Shown: positions 10,536-22,447 of the stretch, piece after piece | Position numbering within the stretch: the stretch's first letter is position 1 | Layout: the number at the start of each line of letters is the position of its first letter | Assembly (NCBI GenBank): GCA_002261195.1 | Contig: MVBO01000103.1 | Location: 1-52,011, forward strand | Length of the DNA: 52,011 nt | Origin: Bifiguratus adelaidae | Lineage: Eukaryota > Mucoromycota > Endogonomycetes > Endogonales | Reading direction: 5' to 3' | The notes under the pieces: model-generated | Seen by the model: the letters and a program-made list of their open reading frames with translations, nothing else | Database searches by the model: none | Told to the model about the DNA's origin: nothing | Position numbers and translations under genes: made by a program

Positions 10536-13500
10536 ATGGCAAATACGACAACGACACAGAATAGCATACCTGATCATTTCTTTGGTGAGTCGGCCTTGTC
10601 GGTTATCTGCTGTGTAGCTGACCGAATGGTGTAGGCGGAAACTCGTTGCAGACAGCCGCCCCCGGTCCTGTCCGGGACTTTGTAAAGGCACATGGAGGTC
10701 ATACAGTGATTAGCAGAGTGTTGATTGCCAACAACGGTATGGCTGCCATGAAGGAGATCCGATCAGTACGGAAATGGGCCTATGAGACGTTTGGCAATGA
10801 GCGGGCCATCGAGTTCACTGTCATGGCTACACCCGAGGATCTAAAGGCAAATGCCGAATACATTCGTATGGCGGACCAATATGTGGAAGTCCCCGGTGGA
10901 ACCAACAATAACAATTATGCAAACGTCGAATTGATTGTGGATGTCGCCGAGCGCACTGGTGTACATGCCGTTTGGGCCGGTTGGTAAGTGGTGTGCACTA
11001 GGGGAAATTTAATGCATCGATCTCTGACCGCATGGCTGCAGGGGTCACGCTTCCGAAAACCCAAGGTTGCCCGAATCACTTGCCAAGTCCAAGGGCAAGT
11101 GTGTGTTTATTGGACCACCTGGATCAGCCATGCGCTCCTTGGGTGACAAAATCTCTTCTACCATTGTTGCGCAACATGCCGACGTGCCCACCATGGGTTG
11201 GTCTGGTACCGGTATCAGCAAGGTGTCGACTGATGCGGACAACCACGTTATGGTTGACGATGATGTCTACCGTGACGCTTGCGTCGAGACTGCAGAGGAA
11301 GGCTTAGCGAGTGCCGAGAAGATTGGCTTTCCAGTCATGATCAAAGCCTCCGAAGGTGGAGGTGGTAAAGGTATCCGAAAGGTGGATAACCCCTCGGCGT
11401 TCAAGCAAGCGTTCCATCAGGTCCAAGGTGAGGTCCCCGGATCTCCCATCTTCATCATGAAGCTTGCCGGTAGCGCACGTCACTTGGAAGTTCAGTTGCT
11501 TGCCGATCAATACGGAAACGCAATCTCCTTGTTCGGTCGTGATTGTTCCGTGCAACGCCGTCATCAAAAAATTATTGAAGAGGCGCCCGTCACTATTGCT
11601 CACCAAGATACGTTCGAGAACATGGAGAAGGCTGCTGTGCGCCTCGCCAAACTGGTCGGATACGTCTCCGCCGGTACCGTCGAATACCTCTATTCTCACG
11701 CCGATGATAAATTCTACTTTTTGGAGCTGAACCCACGTCTGCAGGTGGAGCATCCCACTACCGAGATGGTCTCTGGTGTCAACTTGCCTGCCGCTCAACT
11801 ACAAATTGCTATGGGTATTCCTCTACACCGTATCCGGGATATTCGCGTTCTCTATGGCCTGCAACCTACTGGTACCAATGAGATCGACTTTGACTTCACC
11901 TCACCGCAATCCATGCAATCACAACGTAAGCCCAGTCCGAAAGGACATGTCATCGCCGTCCGTATCACTGCCGAGAACCCCGACGCTGGATTCAAACCAT
12001 CCTCGGGTATCATGGAAGAGCTCAACTTCCGATCCAGCACCAATGTTTGGGGTTACTTTTCCGTCGTCTCTGCCGGTGGGCTACACGAATTTGCCGATTC
12101 ACAGTTTGGTCACATTTTCGCCTACGGTGAGAATCGTCAACAAGCACGCAAGAACATGGTCGTTGCCCTCAAGGAGCTTTCCATTCGAGGTGATTTCCGC
12201 ACCACGGTGGAGTATCTTATTCGTCTCCTAGAGACCCAGGATTTTGAGGAAAACACCATCACCACCGGATGGCTGGATATGCTCATCACCAACAAGTTGA
12301 CCGCCGAGCGCCCAGACACCATGATGGCTGTCCTCTCTGGCGCTGTTACGAAGGCGCACGCCATGGCACTGGAATGCGAATCGGAATACAAACGATCCCT
12401 GGAAAAAGGTCAAGTTCTTAGCCGAGACGTTCTCAAGACCGTGTTCACCGTTGATTTCATTTATGATGGCGTGCGTTACAAGTTCACCGCCACACGTTCC
12501 ACTCCTAATCTTTATACCCTCTATATCAACGGAAGCCGAGTTCAAGTTGGCGTCCGTTCCCTGGCGGATGGAGGGCTGCTTGTTCTCATGGACGGCAAAT
12601 CGCACACCACATACTCGCGAGAAGAGGTGCAAGCCACTCGCCTCATGGTGGACGGCAAGACTTGTCTTTTGGAGCAAGAAAACGATCCTACGCAGTTGCG
12701 ATCCCCTTCACCTGGCAAGCTTGTCTCGCTTTTGGTTGAATCGGGCGAGCATGTCAAGGCTGGCGACGCATATGCTGAAATTGAGGTCATGAAGATGTAC
12801 ATGCCTTTGGTTGCTGCTGAAGATGGTATTGTCCAATTCATCAAACAACCTGGCGCTGCCTTGGAGGCTGGTGATATTATTGGTATCCTAGCCTTAGACG
12901 ATCCCAGCCGTGTCAAGCACGCTCTTCCTTTCACTGGTCAATTGCCTGCCATGGGTCCCCCTCAATTCACCGGTGATAAGCCAGTACAACGGTACATGGA
13001 GGCAAGGCGCGTCATTGATGACATTTTGGCCGGTTATGACAATCAAGCCATCGCTCATGCCACAGTCAAGGAATTGGTGGATGTTCTTCGGGACCCCGAT
13101 CTTCCATACTCTGAGCTCGGCGCGGTCTTCTCTACCATCCTTGGCCGCATGCCCACCAAATTGGAGCAACCTCTTCGCAACCTTTACACCAAGTCGCGTG
13201 CGGATGGTACCGAATTCCCGGCCAAGGAGTTGCGTCGGATGATTGACAACTGGGTAGAGAATGACGCTACCAGTCCCGCTGAAGCCAGAACGGTGCTAAA
13301 CAACATCTCTCCCGTCATCAATATTCTCGACGCTTACAAGCACGGTCTTCGCCATCACGAATACGCCGTCTTGGCGGAGATTATGAACAGTTACTATGAA
13401 ACTGAGGCTTTGTTTGCTGGGCAGTCTCGTGAGGAAGAGGTCTTTTTGACCCTCCGCGACCAGAACCGCGACAACATAGACAAGGTCATTGCCATTGCCT

Positions 13501-16500
13501 TATCTCATGCCAAGGTCGGAAGCAAGAATCAGCTCATTATCAATCTATTTGATGTGATTTATCCTGAGGCGGCTGGAGGAGCTCTTGACCATCACTTTTC
13601 GCCCGTGCTGAAGAAGCTGTCTGAACTTGATGGACGACTCACGCAGAAGGTTGCTCTCAAGGCTCGTGAGCTCATGATCCACACACAACTGCCATCCTAC
13701 GAAGAGCGCCAAGCTCAGATGGAGCAAATCCTCGTCGCATCGGTTACTGAGAACGTTTATGGTGGTGGCGGTGTTGATCATCGTACGCCTAGCTTCGATT
13801 CGATCAAAGAACTGGTCGACACCAAATTCAACGTCTTCGATGTCCTACCCAACTTCTTTTGGCACGATGACAAGTGGGTCAGACTATCCGCGTTGGAAGT
13901 TTATTCTCGCCGTTCGTACCATGCTTACGAGATTTTGGATATCGAATATTGGACTGAGCAAGATCCTTTCTTGGTCACCTGGAAGTTCTTGCTCCATAAC
14001 TCTGTCCGCGGCATTGATTCGGCCAAGCGCGTTGCCTCCGTTTCTGATCTTACCTTCCTGCTCAACAAGTCAGAGAAGGAGCCGGTCCGCACTGGCGCCA
14101 TGTTAGCAGTGGAGAATCTCGAGCAACTCGAGGCAGGATTCAAGCGTGTGTTGGAACCATATAAGGAGGTCCACGAAGTCTACGGTCAACAGGTTAACAA
14201 CCCTCGCATGGAAAACATCTTAAACATTGCCGTCCAGAGTGACATTGACACCGAGGATGACACCTGGAAGAATAGACTGAACGAGTTTGTGGCCAAACAC
14301 AAGGACGAACTGCGCCGTGCTAATCTTCGTCGGGTCACCATGATGATCTGCCGTCCCAAGCAAACGCCTGGATACTTCACCTATCGTGAAAGTACCAATT
14401 ACGAGGAAGATGCCACCATCCGTCATCTCGAGCCCGCTATGGCCTATCAACTGGAATTGGCGAGGTTATCTAACTTCGAAATCAAGCCTTGCTTCATCGA
14501 GAACCGACAAATTCACATTTATTATGCTACTGCCAAGGAGAACCCAGCGGATTGCCGTTTCTTCATCCGTTGCCTTGTCAGACCCGGTCGCATCAAGAAC
14601 TCGGTGCGCACTGCCGATTACCTCATCTCCGAAAGCGATCGTCTTTTGACGGATATCTTGGATGCTTTGGAGATTGTCGGTCAGCAATACAAGAATTCTG
14701 ACTGCAACCACCTCTTCATCAACTTCATCCCAACATTCTCTGTTGAGCCAGAGGAAGTCGAGCATGCATTGAGTGGCTTCATTGATCGTCACGGAAAACG
14801 CCTGTGGCGCTTGCGCGTTACTGGAGCCGAGATTCGGTTCACTGTTCAGAGCAAGTCTGATCCCACTCCGATCCCATTGCGTTTCACAGTTGATAACGTC
14901 TCCGGCTACGTGCTCAAGGTCGATGTGTATCAGGAAGTCAAGACTGAAAAGGGTGAACTCATTCACAAGTCCTTGTCCAAGACGCCAGGCTCTATGCATC
15001 TCCAGCTCACGACCACACCCTATCCAACTAAGGAATGGTTGCAACCGCGCCGTTACAAGGCTCATCTCATGGGTACCACATATGTGTACGATTTCCCAGA
15101 GCTTTTCCGGCAAAGCATTCAAGTCGAATGGACCAAGGCTATCAAGGCCAACCCAGACCTCAAGATGCCAAGCACGGTCGTTGAGACACGCGAACTTGTG
15201 TTGGATGAAACCAACCAATTGCAAGAAATCCAGCGACCGGCTGGCATTAACTCTGTCGGCATGGTTGCATGGCTCTTCAAGGTGTTCACACCCGAATATC
15301 CCAGCGGCCGTGAGATGGTCGTCATTGCTAATGACATCACCTTCAAAATTGGTTCTTTTGGTCCAGATGAAGATCAAGTCTTTTACGCTGCATCTGAACT
15401 CGCGCGCAAACTTGGTATTCCACGTGTCTACCTCTCAGCCAACTCTGGTGCTCGCATTGGTTTGGCTGATGAATATATCGGGGCATTCAAGGTTGCTTGG
15501 AATGATCCCGAGAATCCGGTCAAGGGATACAAGTATTTGTACCTCTTGGACGAAGTCTACCAACGCATGCAATCCACCGGCGACAAGACCATTCTCACCG
15601 AGGAGATCCAGGATGAAGGCGAAACACGCCATCGAATCACCGACATCATAGGCGCCACTAACGGATTGGGTGTGGAGAACTTGCGCGGTTCTGGTTTGAT
15701 TGCTGGAGCTACTTCGCGTGCCTATGAGGACATCTTCACCATTACCTTGGTAACCTGTCGCTCTGTCGGTATCGGTGCCTACCTTGTCCGTCTTGGTCAA
15801 CGAACCATCCAGAATGAAGGCCAGCCTATCATCCTCACCGGCGCACCTGCACTGAACAAGGTGTTGGGTCGTGAAGTATATTCGTCCAATCTCCAATTGG
15901 GTGGTACTCAGATCATGTACAAGAACGGTGTCTCGCATTTGACGGCTGACAATGACTTGCAAGGCATCAGCAAGATTGTCCAATGGTTGGCCTACGTTCC
16001 TGAAAAGATTGGGTCTCCAGTACCGGTTCTCATGGGATCTGACCCTATTGACCGTGATGTTACCTACCTTCCTCCTAAGGGCTCTTACGATCCCCGTTGG
16101 TTCATTGCTGGCAAGTCTGAGGACAACCTGTTCTTGACTGGATTATTTGATCGTGGATCTTGGATTGAGACGCTCAGTGGATGGGCGCGCACGGTGGTGA
16201 GTATCTGAATTGAATAATTTGTATATCTTGCATATTGATAAACTGGCGCAGGTTACCGGACGTGCCCGTCTTGGTGGTATTCCAGTTGGTGTCATTGCTG
16301 TGGAAACTAGAACAGTGGAGAACATTATCCCTGCGGATCCAGCCAACGCAGAATCCACCGAGCAAGTGGTCATGGAGGCGGGTCAAGTTTGGTATCCCAA
16401 CTCGGCCTTCAAGACCGCGCAAGCCATCAACGACTTCAACAAGGGTGAACAACTTCCTTTGATGATCTTTGCCAACTGGCGTGGTTTCTCTGGTGGTCAA

Positions 16501-17349
16501 CGTGATATGTTCAACGAAGTGCTCAAGTACGGTGCTTATATCGTTGACGCGCTTAGCGACTACAAGCAACCTGTCTTTGTGTACATTCCACCCAATGGTG
16601 AACTACGTGGTGGTGCTTGGGTCGTGGTTGACCCCACTATCAACGGTGATATGATGGAAATGTATGCTGATACTCGCGCTCGCGCTGGTGTTTTGGAACC
16701 TGAAGGTATTGTGGAAATTAAATACCGTAAACCTCAACTGTTGGCCACCATGGAGCGTCTCGACGAGAAGTACAAGTCCATCAAGCGTGCTTTGGAGGAT
16801 GAATCCAAGACACCGGAAGAGAAGGACAATCTTTCGGTCGAACTTAGCGATCGCGAGAGGGAATTGCTTCCAGTTTATCAACAGATTGCTGTTCAATTTG
16901 CCGATCTCCACGATACAGCTGGCCGCATGCATGCCAAGGGTGCCATTCGTCAACCCTTGGAATGGAAGAACGCCCGTCGATTCTTTTACTGGCGTTTGCG
17001 TAGAAGATTGAACGAGGAGTACACTATCCGCAAGATTGCTGTGGCCAACAGCAAGCTGAAGCGATCACACATTTTGAAGTACCTCAAGCACTGGTTCAAC
17101 GCTGATGTGCAAGGCCAAGATTGGGAGTCTTCCGATCTTGCTGTAACCGAGTGGATGGAGAAGCAGCGTGACACTATCGAGCGAAGAATCGACCAAATGC
17201 GTCACGATGCACTTGCGGAGCAGATCGTCTCCATCGCCGCTCAAGACAAGGACGCCGTCGTGGATGGTATTCACAAGATTATCACTGGTCTTTCTGGTCC
17301 CGAGCGAGATGACATCCTGGCCAAATTGGCATCTCTCTCTCAACAATAG
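10536..17349 (+). CDS. ACC1: acetyl-CoA carboxylase, multifunctional cytosolic form
   Basis: Catalyses ATP-dependent carboxylation of acetyl-CoA to malonyl-CoA, the committed step of fatty-acid synthesis. 2216 aa, the usual length for fungal Acc1. Exons 10536-10584, 10635-10983, 11042-16196, 16252-17349. Domains in order: biotin carboxylase (about residues 45-560; [19 protein letters not shown] near the start, [13 protein letters not shown] across intron 2, ATP-grasp [11 protein letters not shown]); biotin carboxyl carrier with EVMKMYMP, biotinyl Lys about 717; a central regulatory region; and the carboxyltransferase halves (about residues 1480-2100; [22 protein letters not shown] across intron 3, then [13 protein letters not shown]). 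The first 49-nt exon holds the start codon. No mitochondrial presequence is evident. There are no broken motifs. Confidence 0.98.
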
Positions 17350-17545
17350 ACTTTTCATCTTCATATCACGTTTGTACATCATCGCCTTTGCTTATTCTCC
17401 TATCGTTTTTCGTCTTGTATAGTCGAGCATCTGCCAAATACACTGAATAAGTCATTTGAAATGGTGATCCTTCTGGCATATCTAGTCATTGCAATATAGG
17501 GAACACTAGACTAATCTAGCGATTGATGGTGCATAAGCAAAGCAT

Positions 17546-19649
17546 TTAAGCCTTATTCTCCATGGTGGCTAGGAAAATGAGAGCTGCCATGGTAGCGCCG
17601 CCGAAGAGGCATGCCAAACACGCCGTGATCGTCGTGGTGAAGGCATACCGCATCGCTGACCGTGAGCAAGGCCGTCCAAACAAGGCATGTAGCCAATCAC
17701 GTCGACTTGTCTCCCCGCACTCTAGATCCGACGTCGGATGGCGCATTTGTTCCGGCTTGATAATGGCATGGTAGCTGGGCAGTTTTGCAGACAAGCCAGA
17801 GAGCAATCGCGAACGCTCATCGACGGGATTCGCCTTATCGACGTGCTCCTCGTACTCTCTGTCTGCCGGCGTTGAGGGTGTGGTGGATTCGTTGGTAGCG
17901 GTGCTAGAGGTCATGCTTAAGGCTAGATCGGTGATCTGAGACTTGTACGGCTGCATTCGTGGTGTAAGGATTGGTGGGGTGGAATGAAGCACTGAGAGCT
18001 AAAAAGATGTCAGTCATGTGAGAGTACATCTTTAGAATGGGTCAATGACTTACCCAGCGAGGGACTGGCTTGTGTGGTTTCTTCACGGCGATACTTAACG
18101 CATGGATATGCTCATCGTAGTCGGCAACGTATCGAACGAGTTTCATGCCGGCTAGTTCAGGAATAAAGTCTGGTTCGTCGACACCGTCCTCCAAGACCAC
18201 CGTCATGACGCTCCATGGAATGGAGAGATACCCTTGCGTTGTCGGAGCTTGGTGCAAGACGTCCAGATCCAAAGGAGTATGCTCTGATGTTGCTTGATCC
18301 AGGGCCAGAAAGTGGATGCCCGTATCCAGGTGAACGGCCACATTGGAATCTCTTGGCTCGGTGAATGTTGTTCGAGATCTTATGCCTTCCACGACTGGAG
18401 ACCTCGTTAGCGCCCATCAAAGAGCGCACTCTGAGAGAATGCAATCTCAACACTTACCAGCGACCAAATCCTGATCCCAAATGTAACGCTGTCCATCCTG
18501 GACAGCCCTTTCCAATCCTGGATTCACTATTTTGCCGCGCATCTTCTTGTCTTGCAGACTTTTGTTCGCATCCCATTCTTTTCGCAGCCATGCATGTGCA
18601 TGCTTGTATTTAATGGCAAAGACATCTTGTGTGCAATGGTTCTCCGCACGCGTGGATGTCAATACGGTGACAAGCTGCGGCTCAGACGACGACCGCACTA
18701 AGTCAACAAAGTTGGTTTTGGTATCTGGAGATGCAAGATGATGATCATACATGTCCAATGTCGTGGTATCGAGGTACTGTACAGCTTCGCAGACGCTGGT
18801 GCGACTCTCTGCGTTTGTTGAAGCGTCCATTGTCCGCCGCATGGCCTGGAGGTTGGACGCACTGCTGGATCGTCTTCGAATGGCCTGTCGTTCCGTGAAA
18901 GAGTCAGGTAATTGAAGCGACATGTACTTCAATAGGTATAATTGTAGATCCAACAAATTGTCTGGATTAAACACATAATGTATCTTGCTCAGCTGGCGGT
19001 GATATGGATCGTTGGAAGGTGTAAGCGTGTTATTTGAGAGTTGTCGCAGATCGGAGATAGATCGAAATTGCGTATGTGACCGAATGTAGGCGTACACTCG
19101 ACCCAATTCAATCATGAGCTCTTCAAACGCCTCCTCGTTCATCCAAGCACCAAATTCGCCCTCCACCTTATAACCTTCTTCCACGACTCTTCTGCCTGCC
19201 CAGCGAGCAAATTTTTTGTGGATCTTGTGCACTGCGCGGGTATTGAGCTGGGTATATCTCCAGAATTCCTGGATCTGATAAGCAACCTTGTCCATTTCAG
19301 GCACATTAAACGCATGTTTGGCGGATGAGGTGGGCGTGAGTGGACGGAAAGGGCCATAAATGGCACTGGACACTTGTTCGAGGTGATGGGACAGTTCTGC
19401 CAACTTCAACTTGTGGAAAGATGATACCTGCACACCTCATAGTGAGTATCTATCGTTCCGACCGTCATTGCCATCTACCTTTTCCATCTCCTCTCGAAGC
19501 AGACTAGCGAGGGCATCCACTTGGTCTTGATTGTAAGCCTGACCAGAGGCCGTCGTTTCCCGGCAAGCCTTCTTTAGCTTGTCATAATCAATGTAGTAGA
19601 AGCGATAGTCAGCATGGCGTTGCCGCTTGACATACTGACCAAATTTCAT
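17546..19649 (-). CDS. SPX-VTC domain protein, probably non-catalytic VTC subunit
   Basis: 644 aa. Exons 19479-19649, 18458-19427, 18054-18394, 17546-17998; introns of 51, 63 and 55 nt are GT-AG. The N-terminal SPX domain (residues 1-about 170) begins MKFGQYVKRQRHADYRFYY with the IDYDKLKK helix that binds inositol pyrophosphates in this family. A VTC tunnel-like domain follows (about 215-490; HYVFNPDNLLDLQLYLL ... RSRTTFTEPRD ... GIHFL). One hydrophobic helix is clear at the very C-terminus (ACLACLFGGATMAALIFLA), where yeast VTC proteins have a three-helix DUF202 region. The basic RLRWY-type strand and the Lys of the EVKLQ strand, needed for polyphosphate synthesis in Vtc4, have no match. A regulatory Vtc2/3/5-like role at the vacuole is therefore inferred. 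Confidence 0.85.
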
Positions 19650-20472
19650 GGTTGGTCAGCTAGACGATAAAAACGTGAGAGCACGCGACCTCACTTGGAC
19701 GATCACAGAATGAACCGGAGGATAGGATGGGCTGCGTAGTATTGTTGTGGGTGATTAGATAGGATGTTCAGTGGATCAAGGGAGCGTAGAGTACAAGACG
19801 AGGGCTGCTTTCAACGTAGGACGGTGCCAAGGTGCGATAGTATTGTTGTGAACTTGTTCGGAGAGATAGCAAGGTGCAACGGGTTGACCCTGGAATCTTG
19901 CGCCAAAGTGGGGAAAAAGCGTCGGGATGCAGTCGATAGGGAGGAAAACGAGTGCAAAGGTCGAATTGCTGAACAAGAGAAAGAAGCAATGTAATTGTCT
20001 GTCTTGCCTACCTCAGCTAGTGGAAATAAAGCTTCCAAAAAGAGAGCCGAAGGGTCCTTGCAGAATGGCAATTTCCTGGGTTATGCAAAATCGCTGTTTA
20101 ATTTGCGAATTTCCCCCTTTACACCGAAGGCTGTCTATTGGTGCACAAGCACTACCATTGGCCACTTGGCGGGGGTCACAGATCAAGTAGACAAAGAGAT
20201 TCAGACAAGCTTTTGTTTTTGAAGCTTCGATGAGAGGAAGCTTAACTTGTGACTTCATGTGTAACGTGATCGAAGGTTAATGTTAATTGCCACTTTCACC
20301 GATAAACAAGCTTATTGATGCAATAAAGTAATGTACATGAATAGGAGGCGTCTATAAGCGCCATACGCAAGAGTGAGGGTATCCTAGTCTACAAAATGCC
20401 TGTGAAAGAGGACCTTGTCGCAGCGTTCTAGTGGGATTACTGCCAACGTGGATCGATGAAGGTTGCACAAGC
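19650..20472. other. intergenic region, no gene seen
   Basis: This 823-nt region lies between the start of the SPX-VTC gene and the 3' end of the zinc-ribbon gene, both on the minus strand. Open frames are short (under 90 codons) and show no recognisable domain. It should contain the promoter of the SPX-VTC gene near 19650-19800. I saw no tRNA or repeat. Confidence 0.6.
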
Positions 20473-20865
20473 CTAAGGTTGATTCAGGGCTATTTGTCCT
20501 TCACGAGCTCGTTCCCTGGCTTGAGCAATGCCGACTTCTTGTGCGCATGACTCGCAATAGGTGTACTCGCTCAACAAGGCTGGTGCTGACATGTCGCTTG
20601 GTCTACCTTGAGCTCCTCGTCTTCGGTACCAAAGAAGATGGGTGGGACATTGCCTAAAGCATTGGTCGCATATACGGCCCTTTGGTACAATGGCTCCGCA
20701 TCCACAGCGATCATGGCACTGAGGGCAATAGAAGCCAGGAAGGACAATCTGACCGCATGATCCGCAATAAGGGCGGTTAGGCTCGGCAGGGTCTGGCGAG
20801 TCAGAGTCGGAGGAAGGCTCGTCGTCTGTGGGTGCTGGTGAGGGTAAGGATCGGGAGAACGTCAT
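20473..20865 (-). CDS. small Cys-rich zinc-ribbon protein, function unknown
   Basis: Single-exon frame of 130 aa. After a Ser/Pro/Asp-rich N-terminus (residues 1-30) come tightly packed cysteine pairs: YCGSCG, FYCPQCHDRCGCG, then RICDQCFRQC, and finally YCESCAQEV near residue 110. These resemble double zinc-ribbon modules, giving at least two probable Zn sites. The ATG at 20863-20865 was preferred because the reading frame upstream of it encodes hydrophobic residues unlike a protein start. No specific family was recognised. Such proteins often mediate protein or nucleic-acid contacts, but no function is claimed. Confidence 0.65.
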   Translation of the reverse strand: MTFSRSLPSPAPTDDEPSSDSDSPDPAEPNRPYCGSCGQIVLPGFYCPQCHDRCGCGAIVPKGRICDQCFRQCPTHLLWYRRRGAQGRPSDMSAPALLSEYTYCESCAQEVGIAQARERAREGQIALNQP

Positions 20866-21481
20866 AATGTTTTGCGAGGAGATACAGATTAAGGGAGGGA
20901 TCCAATAGAGCCAATCCCCAGCACGGGAACGCAATGATCTCGTGTTTCTGCCGTAGAAGAGGACAAAGCAAATAGAGATTGAAAAAATTTGCGCCTTCGC
21001 TCAAGAAACGCCGAGCAGGATCTGCTAAACTGAACACGAATGACACGTGGAACTACTGTCATCTTGCCATCGTGACATGACAATGCATCGCACGTGCAAG
21101 ATGGCCCAAACGCATCTCTTCAGGGATTCGTGGTGTGTTATTCCATTCATAGTCCGAGAGACAATTGAGCAATCATCCTGCAATCATGCGTATGGAAGTC
21201 AGCGGGACAGCCTGGAGTTTCGCTGAGCCAGCTTACACCATGTGGTGACAAGGTTTCACATCCATTGTTCACATGAAACGAGATGTTTTGAGTACTTGTG
21301 ATGACATGCAACCAAGTTACATGCAAGATGATCATGTCATACAGGATATTGGTCATTAGCCACCACAGCTCACTACGCCTCGTATTTGTCACCTCAAACT
21401 TGTCTCGTTTCCCCGGGCTCGCGCTGCGAGGCTAAGGTGAAACAAGCGGGTGTACAATTTCCATATGGGGTAATCCCCACT
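20866..21481. other. intergenic region, no gene seen
   Basis: This 616-nt region separates the zinc-ribbon gene start from the 3' end of the short-chain dehydrogenase. It includes an E-box-like CACGTG core near 21088 but no supported gene, repeat or RNA. Confidence 0.6.
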
Positions 21482-22444
21482 TCAAGCGCGGAAGGCGCTC
21501 AATCTATCATCGTCCCAGCTCACATATTGACCATTGAGCTCAGATGGCGCAGACAGAGCTAAAGCTGCAATGACACTACCGGGTTGATCGGGGTGCACAA
21601 GCTTGCCATCCGCGTGCAATGACACGAACCGCTTGTGCTCTTCTTCTTTCATGCCCGCTTGACCTGACATCGTACGCGTTAGTCTGAGACGTACATACAT
21701 TGTACAGATCATTGATGGACTTGCCTCGATCACGAATGATGCCTTGCATGTCGGTGTCCACTACGCCCGGCCTCAACGAAACACTAATCAAATCAGGTTC
21801 TTCAGCAGCCAATGTCATGGTCAATAAATTCAAGGCTGCCTTGGATCTACAAGAGGCCATCCTGCATCAGACGCGTTCTTGTCTTGAGAACAACTCACGT
21901 TCCGTAGGCGCCCCAGCCATAGTACCCTTTCGAAGCTGCACCGGACGATACAGTAATCACTCGTCCTTTGGATTCACGTAAACTTGGGATAGTCTCCTTG
22001 AGCAACGAAAGCACCGAGAAGAAGTTGATATCAAAGAGTCTAGACAAACATGAGTCCAAGTAGAAAGGTTATAAAAGTATACTTGCTTTTTCCATGCATC
22101 CATATCGGCCGAAGCTATCGGAGCAATTGGTTCAAGAACCCTATCGGCACTAAGTCTACGAGGCAACGCGGATGTAAGTTGTCTTACCCGGCATTCACCA
22201 CCACACCGTCTAAGCGTCCAAATCGTTCCAGACCTTCCTTGACGGCTTGCTTGACTACCGCTTCATCACACACATCACCAGGGACAATAGCCAGCTGCTC
22301 AAGGTGATTGCTCAATGTCGTTTTTAACCCATCGGCTGACCGAGCAATGGCAATGACGTTGGCCTTATGTTTGGTCAACAAGATTCGCGTAATAGCCAGA
22401 CCGAGGCCTTTGGAAGCACCAGTGACAAGTACAGTAGGAGCCAT
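21482..22444 (-). CDS. short-chain dehydrogenase/reductase (Irc24/benzil reductase-like)
   Basis: NADP(H)-dependent oxidoreductase of 251 aa; substrate unknown. Exons 22188-22444, 22087-22140, 21899-22039, 21725-21846, 21482-21663. Motifs: TGASKGLG (residues 8-15), VVNAG, the SSGAASKG segment with catalytic Ser, and the YxxxK pair, which appears as YGTSKAAL only when intron 21847-21898 is removed. Introns 22040-22086 and 21664-21724 start with GCAAGT, not GT. These GC-AG junctions are the ones that restore WKKLFDINFF and DRGQAGMKEEE, both usual for the family. The C-terminus (GQYVSWDDDRL) resembles yeast Irc24/YIR035C. The ATG lies 3 nt after the heat shock factor stop codon. Confidence 0.88.
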
Positions 22445-22447
22445 CTA

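Noticed and set aside
14466-15377. 303-codon frame on the minus strand opposite acetyl-CoA carboxylase
   Set aside because: It lies wholly within the carboxylase coding exon, has no domain, and is explained by codon bias of the sense strand.
21690-21725. Alternative GT-AG intron of 31 nt in the dehydrogenase
   Set aside because: It keeps frame but is shorter than any other intron here and leaves extra residues absent from the family; the GC-AG intron fits better.
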